12,577 nt of DNA, from the NCBI GenBank assembly GCA_021845705.1, contig JAJZVJ010000025.1, forward strand, positions 1 to 12,577, given 5' to 3'. Numbering within the stretch: the stretch's first letter is position 1; the number at the start of each line of letters is the position of its first letter. A program made the position numbers and the translations under genes. Shown here piece by piece: positions 1-5,396 of this stretch. Below the pieces are notes generated by a model that had not been told where the DNA came from, searched no databases, and saw only the letters and a list, made by a program, of their open reading frames with translations. This DNA is from a bacterium (lineage in GTDB: Bacteria; Elusimicrobiota; Elusimicrobia; Elusimicrobiales; UBA9959).

Positions 1-156
1 GCGGTCCGCCTGATCTGCGCCAGGCTTGAGGCCGAGCGCGGGCCGCATTGGGGAGGCGAGGCCCAGGCGAGGGCTATACGGCAGGGGCTCCTTGACGCCC
101 GCCTTACAAAAGCCGCCATGAACGCGCTTACGCTCCTGCTCCGGGACCGGGAATGA
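1..156 (+). CDS. C-terminal fragment of an unidentified protein
   Basis: Frame 1 is open from the window edge to the TGA at 154-156 and encodes about 51 residues ending in NALTLLLRDRE. The composition is rich in Ala, Arg and Leu, looks like soluble helical protein, and shows no motif I can assign. Its stop overlaps the tag start codon in an ATGA arrangement, which is the main support for a real gene end: it suggests both genes are on one transcript and translationally coupled. The start lies outside the window. The function is unknown. Confidence 0.5.
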   Translation, partial: AVRLICARLEAERGPHWGGEAQARAIRQGLLDARLTKAAMNALTLLLRDRE

Positions 157-749
157 AAGAACCGCAAAGATGCCCCTGGGCCTACGGCGCAAGCCCGCTT
201 TATCTCCCTTACCACGACACGGAGTGGGGCGTCCCCGTACGCGACGACAGGAAGCAGTTCGAATTCCTCACCCTCGAAAGCGCCCAGGCGGGCCTGAGCT
301 GGGCGACGATACTGAACAGGCGGGAGGGCTACCGCAGGGCTTTCGCCGGGTTCGACCCGGTAAAAGTGGCCCGCTTCAGCCCCGCAAAGGCGGAGGCCCT
401 GCTTAAAGACACCGGGATAATCCGCAACCGCCTCAAGGTTAACGCCGCCATAAACAACGCCCGCCGCTTTCTGGAAGTGCAGAAGGAGTTCGGCTCGTTC
501 TCGGACTATATCTGGACTTTCGTAGGGGGGAAGCAGAAAGTCAACCGCTGGGCCTCCCTGGACCGGCTTCCGTCCGTCTCGAAAGAATCCGACGCTCTCA
601 GCGCCGACCTGAAAAAACGGGGTTTCAAATTCGTAGGCAGCACGATAGTTTACGCCCACATGCAGGCTACCGGCCTGGTCAACGACCACCTGGTTACCTG
701 TTTCAGGCACAGGCCTTGCTCGGTGCGCCGCGCCGCGAAAGCCCTTTAG
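153..749 (+). CDS. tag: DNA-3-methyladenine glycosylase I (Tag)
   Basis: The 198-residue product is a monofunctional glycosylase that removes 3-methyladenine from alkylated DNA in the cytoplasm, the first step of base-excision repair. The family's zinc-snap ligands are visible: Cys7 (in CPW), His21 (in YHDTEWGVP), His179 (in LVNDH) and Cys183. Glu42, in the segment LESAQAGLSW, aligns with the active-site Glu38 of E. coli Tag. The segments GIIRNRLKVNA and LKKRGFKFVGSTIVY are also characteristic. Length matches the family (about 187 aa in E. coli) with a few extra C-terminal residues. The ATG at 153 overlaps the preceding stop (ATGA) and has only a weak GGGA upstream, so translation is probably coupled to the upstream gene. 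It has no functional link to the nuo genes downstream. Confidence 0.97.
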   Translation: MKEPQRCPWAYGASPLYLPYHDTEWGVPVRDDRKQFEFLTLESAQAGLSWATILNRREGYRRAFAGFDPVKVARFSPAKAEALLKDTGIIRNRLKVNAAINNARRFLEVQKEFGSFSDYIWTFVGGKQKVNRWASLDRLPSVSKESDALSADLKKRGFKFVGSTIVYAHMQATGLVNDHLVTCFRHRPCSVRRAAKAL

Positions 750-770
750 CCGGGCGTCCATTACAAATCA

Positions 771-799
771 TTGTATTTTATCAATGCGCCATATATACT
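771..799 (+). promoter_or_regulatory. candidate sigma-70-type promoter for the nuo operon
   Basis: The tag-nuoA spacer is clearly AT-richer than its surroundings. It holds TTGTAT (771-776) and TATACT (794-799) separated by exactly 17 bp. The -10 box differs from consensus at one position; the -35 box matches only its first three bases. Transcription would start near 806 and give a leader of about 36 nt before nuoA. A short inverted repeat, CATTG at 769-773 and CAATG at 782-786, overlaps the -35 and spacer and might bind a regulator, though it is too short to be convincing. The sigma factor is inferred, not known. Confidence 0.45.
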
Positions 800-841
800 T
801 AAGGGGGGTTACCGGAATTGGCATTATATTGTAGAATTTAG

Positions 842-1198
842 GTGATGCGACAATATCTGGCCCTCCTGTTAACCGCCGGTTTCGGGCTTGCCGTCGCGGC
901 GGCGATGTTCCTCCTCTCGGTCCTGTTCGGCCCTAAAAAGAAGACCCCTGTAAAGCAGGAATCTTTCGAATGCGGCATGCCGCCCGCCGAGGAGCCGCGC
1001 GGCACGGCCCGCGTGAACTTCTACCTCGTCGCCATCCTCTTCGTCATGTTCGACATCGAGATAGTTTTCCTTTACCCCTGGTCCGTTTCTTTCAGGGAGC
1101 TCGGACCCGGCGCTTTTTACGCTATGACGGCTTTTCTCGCGGTTCTTTTCACAGGTCTTATCTACGCCGTAAAGAAAGGGGCCCTGGAATGGGACTAG
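842..1198 (+). CDS. nuoA: NADH-quinone oxidoreductase subunit A
   Basis: This is a small membrane subunit at the junction of the peripheral and membrane arms. The 118 residues contain three predicted membrane helices (roughly 8-29, 60-80 and 90-110). They also contain the family segment FECGMPP (Cys44 in the loop that lines the quinone cavity) and FDIEIVFLYPW, whose Asp71 and Glu73 correspond to conserved acids of the E-channel region. The start is GTG at 842 or ATG at 845 (118 or 117 aa). A TAG at 839-841 lies directly upstream in frame, so no longer start is possible. No good Shine-Dalgarno sequence precedes it, so a leaderless transcript from a -10-like TAGAAT at 832-837 is possible. The last 10 bases overlap nuoB. 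Confidence 0.96.
   Translation: MMRQYLALLLTAGFGLAVAAAMFLLSVLFGPKKKTPVKQESFECGMPPAEEPRGTARVNFYLVAILFVMFDIEIVFLYPWSVSFRELGPGAFYAMTAFLAVLFTGLIYAVKKGALEWD
1175..1181 (+). promoter_or_regulatory. ribosome binding site setting the nuoB start
   Basis: AAAGGGG lies 7 nt before the ATG at 1189, inside the end of nuoA. It decides the nuoB start, because the nuoB frame stays open upstream to about 970 through nuoA and would otherwise permit a falsely long protein. Confidence 0.7.
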
Positions 1199-1674
1199 AA
1201 ACCGTTTTCGGCCAGTCCTTCCTTACCACGCGCCTCGACGCCGCCGTTAACTGGGGCCGCAAATATTCCTTTTTCCAGTATCCTTTCGTCACCGCCTGCT
1301 GCGGCATGGAGTACATGTCGGTTTTCGCTTCCGCGTACGATATTTCCCGCTTCGGGGCCGAGTATCCCCGCTTCTCTCCCCGGCAGGCCGACGTGCTTTT
1401 CGTGGTAGGCACAGTGAACGAGAAACTCGCCCCGGTGCTGAAGCGCGTTTACGACCAGATGTGCGAACCCAAGTGGGTGGTCTCGTTCGGCGTCTGCGCT
1501 ACCTCCGGCGGCTTCTACGACAACTACGCCACCGTGCAGGGCATAGACAAGATCATCCCCGTGGATATCTACATCCCCGGCTGCCCGCCGCGCCCGGAAG
1601 CCGTGCTGGACGCCCTGATAAAGCTGCAGGAAAAAGTTTCGAAAGAATCGGTACTGGACCGCAAATACAAATGA
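1189..1674 (+). CDS. nuoB: NADH-quinone oxidoreductase subunit B (N2 cluster)
   Basis: This 161-residue peripheral subunit binds the terminal [4Fe-4S] cluster N2, which reduces quinone. The four ligands are visible: the adjacent pair Cys37-Cys38 (in TACCGMEY), Cys103 (in FGVCATSGG) and Cys132 (in IPGCPPRPEA). The conserved RFSPRQAD segment (61-68) follows the first pair. Length matches the bacterial family. The ATG at 1189 is chosen because it follows a good ribosome binding site and the protein then begins close to the usual NuoB N terminus; codons upstream in the same frame lie inside nuoA. It overlaps nuoA by 10 bp and nuoC by 4 bp (ATGA), which indicates coupled translation. Confidence 0.97.
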   Translation: MGLETVFGQSFLTTRLDAAVNWGRKYSFFQYPFVTACCGMEYMSVFASAYDISRFGAEYPRFSPRQADVLFVVGTVNEKLAPVLKRVYDQMCEPKWVVSFGVCATSGGFYDNYATVQGIDKIIPVDIYIPGCPPRPEAVLDALIKLQEKVSKESVLDRKYK

Positions 1675-2144
1675 CGAGCTACCTGCTGGAAACCTTTAAA
1701 GCCAAATTCCCGGACGACGTCCTTGAAACCCATTCGTTCCGCGGCGACGATACGGTGCTGCTGAAGAAAGAGGCGCTGCTGAAAGCCGCCTCCTACCTGA
1801 AGGACGAATTGGGCTTTGATTTCCTGATGGACCTGACGGCCGCGGACTACCTGCCGCGCGAACCGCGCTTCGAGCTGGTCTGCCATTTCTACTCTTCGAA
1901 GCATAATTACCGCCTGCGGCTGAAATGCCCGGTTCCGGAAGCGGGCGCCAGCGTAAGCTCCCTTACCGCGCTATGGGACGGCGCCAACTGGTTCGAAAGG
2001 GAGGCCTACGACATGTACGGGATAAAGTTCGAGGGCCATCCCGACCTCAGGCGCATACTCATGTACGAAAGTTTCGAGGGGCATCCCCTGCGGAAGGATT
2101 ACCCGCTCAAGAAAAGACAGCCGAGAATACCGCACAGGGATTAG
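1671..2144 (+). CDS. nuoC: NADH-quinone oxidoreductase subunit C
   Basis: This 157-residue 30-kDa-type subunit of the peripheral arm has no cofactor and packs against NuoD near the quinone site. The family signature runs from about 109 to 146: EREAYDMYGIKFEGHPDLRR, then GHPLRKDYPL. It is a separate protein here, not fused to NuoD as in E. coli. The ATG at 1671 overlaps the nuoB TGA (ATGA). The final codons are CAC AGG GAT TAG. The last base of GAT together with the TAG makes the TTAG that is repeated on the far side of the inserted element, so the insertion falls exactly at the stop codon and leaves the protein intact. Confidence 0.96.
   Translation: MTSYLLETFKAKFPDDVLETHSFRGDDTVLLKKEALLKAASYLKDELGFDFLMDLTAADYLPREPRFELVCHFYSSKHNYRLRLKCPVPEAGASVSSLTALWDGANWFEREAYDMYGIKFEGHPDLRRILMYESFEGHPLRKDYPLKKRQPRIPHRD
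2141..2144 (+). repeat. left target-site duplication (TTAG)
   Basis: TTAG abuts the left end of the element, and its last three bases are the nuoC stop codon. The same TTAG occurs at 2306-2309 directly after the right end. TTAG fits the YTAR target duplicated by the IS5 group of elements, although four bases can recur by chance. Confidence 0.6.
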
Positions 2145-2159
2145 CAGTCTGCTGAAAAA
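2145..2159 (+). repeat. left terminal inverted repeat
   Basis: CAGTCTGCTGAAAAA, followed by CCCCTCTCGG. It is an exact inverted match to 2291-2305, and the similarity continues inward with a few mismatches. Confidence 0.85.
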
Positions 2160-2216
2160 CCCCTCTCGGGAATATTTTGAGGCGATTTTGTGCCGAAGCG
2201 AGGCGGGAGGAGCGAG

Positions 2217-2233
2217 CAGGCCCGTCGGGCCTG
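2217..2233. repeat. central GC-rich hairpin of the element
   Basis: CAGGCCCG and CGGGCCTG are perfect inverted repeats separated by a single T. In RNA or single-stranded DNA they would form a 7-bp stem with a 3-nt loop. It marks the symmetry centre of the element. No T-run follows, so it is not a simple intrinsic terminator. Confidence 0.7.
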
Positions 2234-2290
2234 TAAGCGACGAACAACGAAGCTGCAGGGCAAAAGCGCCCAAAAGAAACCGAAAAGGGT

Positions 2291-2305
2291 TTTTTCAGCA
2301 GACTG
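2291..2305 (-). repeat. right terminal inverted repeat
   Basis: TTTTTCAGCAGACTG is the exact reverse complement of the left end. A sixth T precedes it at 2290, after GGG. Confidence 0.85.
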
Positions 2306-2309
2306 TTAG
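2306..2309 (+). repeat. right target-site duplication (TTAG)
   Basis: This is the second copy of the TTAG at 2141-2144. Removing the element and one copy would place the nuoC stop 23 nt before the nuoD start, a spacing ordinary for this operon. Confidence 0.6.
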
Positions 2310-2332
2310 CCCGGCCCGGCAAGATTTTAACG

Positions 2333-3550
2333 ATGGACAAGAAGAACCTGCAAACTCCGAAGAACTGGAACCTGGAAACGCTCGAGGACGGGCGCATGGT
2401 CCTTAATATGGGGCCGTCCCACCCCGCCATGCACGGCATCGTGCGCGTGCTGCTTACCGTGCAGGGCGAGCGCGTCACGGCCTCCGACGTTGAAATTGGC
2501 TACCTGCACCGCGGCTTTGAAAAGACCTGCGAGAACGTCACCTATAACCAGTGCGTTCCCTATACCGACCGCCTCAATTATGTTTCGCCTTTCATAAATA
2601 ACGTCGGCTTCGCCCTGGCCGTAGAGAAGCTGATGGGGATAGAAACCCCCGCGCGGGCGCAGTATATCCGCGTGATCATGAGCGAGCTGTCGCGCCTGAC
2701 CGACCACCTCACGTGCATTGGCGCGAACGCCATGGAGCTGGGCGGCTTTACCGTTTACTTCTACCTCATAAACGCCCGCGAGGCCCTTTACCGGCTTACC
2801 GACGCCGTGGCCGGCGGCCGCGTAACCCCGGCCTACACCCGCGTGGGGGGGCTTACCAGCGACCTGCCCCCGGATTTCGGGCAGCGGGCCGCGGAGGCCT
2901 TCAGGATAGTGCGCAAGAACCTCTCCGACGCGGACAAAATGCTCACGCGCAACCGGATCTTCTACGACCGCCTTCGCAACACGGGCAGCATAACGAAGGA
3001 GGAAGCGGTCTCTCTTTCCTTCACAGGTCCCGCGCTGCGCTCCACCGGCGTTCCGTTCGACGTCCGCAAGGCCACCCCGTACCTGGTATACGACCGCTTC
3101 GATTTCGACATCCCCGTAGGCTCCAACGGCGACAACTACGACCGGTACCTGGTGCGCATGGAAGAGATGCGCCAGAGCATGCGCATAGTGGAACAGGCCC
3201 TGGCGCAGCTGCCGGACGGCCCGGTAAACCATCCCGATTTCAACGTTATCCTCCCGCCCAAGGAGGAGGTCTGCGGCAATATCGAAGCGCTGATGGCCCA
3301 CTTCAAACTGACGTTCGAGGGCGTCAAACCGCCAAAAGGCGAAGTTTACCAGGCCGTGGAGGGCGGGAACGGCGAACTGGGCTTCTACATAGTCAGCGAC
3401 GGCAGCGGCCGGCCCTGGCGCGTGCGCGTACGGCCCCCCTGTTTCTCGCTGACCGGCGGTCTCTCGCGGATGATCAAGGGCGGCTATATAGCGGATATAA
3501 TCTCCACTTTCGGACAGATAAACATGATCGGCGGGGAATTAGAGAGATAG
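2333..3550 (+). CDS. nuoD: NADH-quinone oxidoreductase subunit D
   Basis: This 405-residue 49-kDa-type subunit, related to the large subunit of NiFe hydrogenases, forms most of the quinone pocket next to NuoB. The N-terminal GPSHPAMHG (27-35) includes His34, and LNYVSPF includes Tyr83; these match the quinone-contacting His38 and Tyr87 of Thermus Nqo4. Other family blocks are IGYLHRGFEKT, TRVGGL, ALRSTGVPFDVRK and PPKGEVY. Against Nqo4 as I recall it, the alignment is essentially gapless with an offset of four, and Glu135 (in AMELGG) replaces Asp139. The C terminus reads INMIGGELER where Nqo4 has the LDPVMGDVDR type, so Asn397 replaces Asp401 and Glu404 replaces Asp408. These changes may be typical of a clade. 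The start has no obvious Shine-Dalgarno sequence and now lies 28 bp downstream of the inserted element. Confidence 0.97.
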   Translation: MDKKNLQTPKNWNLETLEDGRMVLNMGPSHPAMHGIVRVLLTVQGERVTASDVEIGYLHRGFEKTCENVTYNQCVPYTDRLNYVSPFINNVGFALAVEKLMGIETPARAQYIRVIMSELSRLTDHLTCIGANAMELGGFTVYFYLINAREALYRLTDAVAGGRVTPAYTRVGGLTSDLPPDFGQRAAEAFRIVRKNLSDADKMLTRNRIFYDRLRNTGSITKEEAVSLSFTGPALRSTGVPFDVRKATPYLVYDRFDFDIPVGSNGDNYDRYLVRMEEMRQSMRIVEQALAQLPDGPVNHPDFNVILPPKEEVCGNIEALMAHFKLTFEGVKPPKGEVYQAVEGGNGELGFYIVSDGSGRPWRVRVRPPCFSLTGGLSRMIKGGYIADIISTFGQINMIGGELER

Positions 3551-3591
3551 CCGGGGATCCGGGACCCGGGCGTCATTAGTGCGGAACTGAT

Positions 3592-4086
3592 ATGGCTTTC
3601 AAACTGAGCGAAGAATTCAAGGCCAAGGCCGATAAGATCTGCGCGCGCTATCCCCGCAGGGACGCGGCGCTTATCCCGCTTCTCCTTGAACTGCAGAAGG
3701 AGACCGGCTACGTCGCGGAAGAGGGGATGGACGCCCTCGCCGCGTTCCTCGGGCTGCCTTATTCCCGGGTGAAAGCCGTGGTGACCTTTTACACGATGTT
3801 CAACAGGGAACCCTCCGGCAAGTACCACCTTCAGGTGTGCCGCAATATTTCCTGCCATATGGCCGGAGCGGAAGGCCTGCTGGCGCGATTGAGCTCGAAA
3901 CTCGGGATAGCGGAAGGGGAAACCACCAAGGACGGTCTTTTCACCCTTTCCGCGGTGGAATGCCTCGGGGCCTGCGGCTCCGCGCCCGTAATGCAGGTGA
4001 ACGAGAAATACTTCGAGAACCTTACCGGCGAAAAACTGGACGCCCTGCTGGACGACCTGAGACACAACCGCGTGATGCCGCGCTGA
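3592..4086 (+). CDS. nuoE: NADH-quinone oxidoreductase subunit E (N1a cluster)
   Basis: This 164-residue thioredoxin-fold [2Fe-2S] subunit forms the NADH-dehydrogenase tip with NuoF. The ligands follow the family pattern: Cys83 and Cys88 (in VCRNISCHMAG), then Cys124 and Cys128 (in VECLGACGSAP). The N-terminal helical part contains the usual LLELQKETGYV and VVTFYTMF segments. Length is normal for bacterial NuoE. A 41-bp spacer separates it from nuoD, and nuoF starts 5 bp after its stop. Confidence 0.96.
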   Translation: MAFKLSEEFKAKADKICARYPRRDAALIPLLLELQKETGYVAEEGMDALAAFLGLPYSRVKAVVTFYTMFNREPSGKYHLQVCRNISCHMAGAEGLLARLSSKLGIAEGETTKDGLFTLSAVECLGACGSAPVMQVNEKYFENLTGEKLDALLDDLRHNRVMPR

Positions 4087-4091
4087 AGCCA

Positions 4092-5357
4092 ATGGAAAAT
4101 ATCCTTTTAAAAGATGACGTCGCCGGCCTGGAGGCTTATTTCGCCTGCGGAGGGTACAAGCCGCTTAAAAAAGCGCTCGGCCTTACGCCCGCGGAAGTCA
4201 TCGACGAAGTAAAGAAGTCCAACCTGCGGGGCCGCGGCGGCGCCGGCTTTCCCGCCGGCCTGAAATGGTCTTTCATCCCCAAGGACGCCCAGGGCCCGCG
4301 CTACCTGGTCTGCAACGCCGACGAGGGCGAGCCGGGCACCTTCAAGGACCGGGAACTGATGCGCAAAAACCCCCACGCCCTCATAGAGGGCATGGCCATA
4401 GCGGGCTACGCCATAGGCGCGGCACACGGCTATATTTATATCCGCGGGGAATTCGCGGAGGAAGCGGAACTTCTCGAACATGCCGTCGCGGCGGCGCGCG
4501 CGAAAGGCTTCATCGGCAGGAACATCCTGGGTTCCGGTTTTGATTTCGAGCTTTTCATCCACCGCGGGGCCGGGGCTTACATCTGCGGCGAGGAGACCGC
4601 CCTGCTGGAGTCCCTCGAAGGCTACAAGGGGCAGCCGCGGCTGAAGCCGCCTTTCCCCGCCATCAAGGGCCTGTTCGGCTCTCCCACGGTAATGAACAAC
4701 GTCGAGACCCTCGCCGCGGTACCGGCCATTATAGATAAGGGCGGGGACTGGTACGCTTCCATCGGCACCGGCAAAAGCGCCGGCACTAAACTTTTCTGCG
4801 TCAGCGGCCCCGTCAATAAACCCGGGGTATACGAACTGCCCCTCGGAACGCCGCTGCGCGACCTGCTGGAGAAAAATTGCGGCGGCCTGAAGCCCGGGAA
4901 AAAACTTAAAGCCGTTATTCCCGGCGGCTCCTCCACGCCGGTCCTGACCGCCGGAGAGGCCCTGGCCGTAAAACTGGATTATGAATCTCTCGCCGCGGCC
5001 GGCTCCATGCTGGGCTCCGGGGCGGTCATAGTCATAGACGAAAGCCAGTGCATGGTAGGGCTGCTGCGGGTGCTGGCCCGCTTCTATCACCACGAGTCCT
5101 GCGGGCAGTGCACCCCCTGCCGCGAGGGCTGCGGCTGGATAGAGAAGATCCTGAACCGTTTCGAGGAAGGCCGCGCCGAGATGAAGGACATAGATATGCT
5201 TTCCTCGGTAGCCGACGGGATGATGGGGCGCACCATCTGCCCGCTGGCCGACGCCATGGCCATGCCGGTGCTCAGTTTTGTTAAGAAATTCCGCGCGGAA
5301 TTCGAGGCGCACGCGCGCGGGGAAACCTGCGCCAGGCGCGCGGGCCCGAAGGCCTGA
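4092..5357 (+). CDS. nuoF: NADH-quinone oxidoreductase subunit F (NADH/FMN-binding)
   Basis: This 421-residue subunit binds NADH, FMN and [4Fe-4S] cluster N3, and is the electron entry point. The glycine-rich GRGGAGFPAGLKW begins at 47, followed by the NADEGEPGTFKDRELM segment at the nucleotide site and GAGAYICGEETALLESLEG. The N3 ligands are Cys337, Cys340 and Cys343 (in ESCGQCTPCREG) and Cys383 (in TICPLADA). Length matches the family. The ATG at 4092 is taken because it is the first start after nuoE and gives the usual N terminus; the same frame is open further upstream, but only as an out-of-frame reading of nuoE. The ribosome binding site is weak, so coupling to nuoE is likely. Confidence 0.97.
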   Translation: MENILLKDDVAGLEAYFACGGYKPLKKALGLTPAEVIDEVKKSNLRGRGGAGFPAGLKWSFIPKDAQGPRYLVCNADEGEPGTFKDRELMRKNPHALIEGMAIAGYAIGAAHGYIYIRGEFAEEAELLEHAVAAARAKGFIGRNILGSGFDFELFIHRGAGAYICGEETALLESLEGYKGQPRLKPPFPAIKGLFGSPTVMNNVETLAAVPAIIDKGGDWYASIGTGKSAGTKLFCVSGPVNKPGVYELPLGTPLRDLLEKNCGGLKPGKKLKAVIPGGSSTPVLTAGEALAVKLDYESLAAAGSMLGSGAVIVIDESQCMVGLLRVLARFYHHESCGQCTPCREGCGWIEKILNRFEEGRAEMKDIDMLSSVADGMMGRTICPLADAMAMPVLSFVKKFRAEFEAHARGETCARRAGPKA

Positions 5358-5396
5358 GGCCGGCGCAAGAACGAACCCTGCTTATTTTACTGAACG

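Larger units (their letters stand above)
2145..2305. mobile_element. 161-bp MITE-like non-autonomous element between nuoC and nuoD
   Basis: The ends are perfect 15-bp inverted repeats (CAGTCTGCTGAAAAA at 2145-2159 and its complement at 2291-2305), extending imperfectly to about 25 bp. They are flanked by direct TTAG repeats. The interior is also a degenerate palindrome: both arms carry TTTTG, GGCG and TTTTG blocks in matching order, and the centre is a short GC-rich hairpin at 2217-2233. No credible coding sequence is present. This is the structure of a miniature inverted-repeat transposable element, probably moved in trans by a DDE transposase encoded elsewhere; the YTAR-type duplication suggests an IS5-like one, which is inference. 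It is the only large gap in the operon. The transcript would fold into one long imperfect hairpin, and the element holds no evident promoter or terminator. Confidence 0.75.

Noticed and set aside
818..833. Sigma-54-like element TTGGCA...TTGTA upstream of nuoA
   Set aside because: The spacing between the GG and the TTG block is one base short, and the essential GC at -12 is missing.
2217..2295. Intrinsic terminator (central hairpin plus T6 at 2290-2295)
   Set aside because: The hairpin is more than 50 nt from the T-run, and the T-run belongs to the terminal inverted repeat. Essential nuo genes continue downstream.
2188..2406. Open frame reading from inside the element into nuoD
   Set aside because: It overlaps nuoD in another frame, has no family features, and consists mostly of element arm sequence.
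3551..3574. GC-rich palindromic stretch between nuoD and nuoE (CCGGG/CCCGG)
   Set aside because: The perfect arms are 5 bp around one base, giving at best a 4-bp stem. This is expected by chance at this GC content.
4107..5312. Long open frames on the minus strand, opposite nuoF, nuoD (2327-3301), nuoL (9400-10515) and others
   Set aside because: They are antisense reflections of GC-rich codon use in strongly identified genes. Their translations are low-complexity, rich in Gly, Arg, His and Gln, and match no family.
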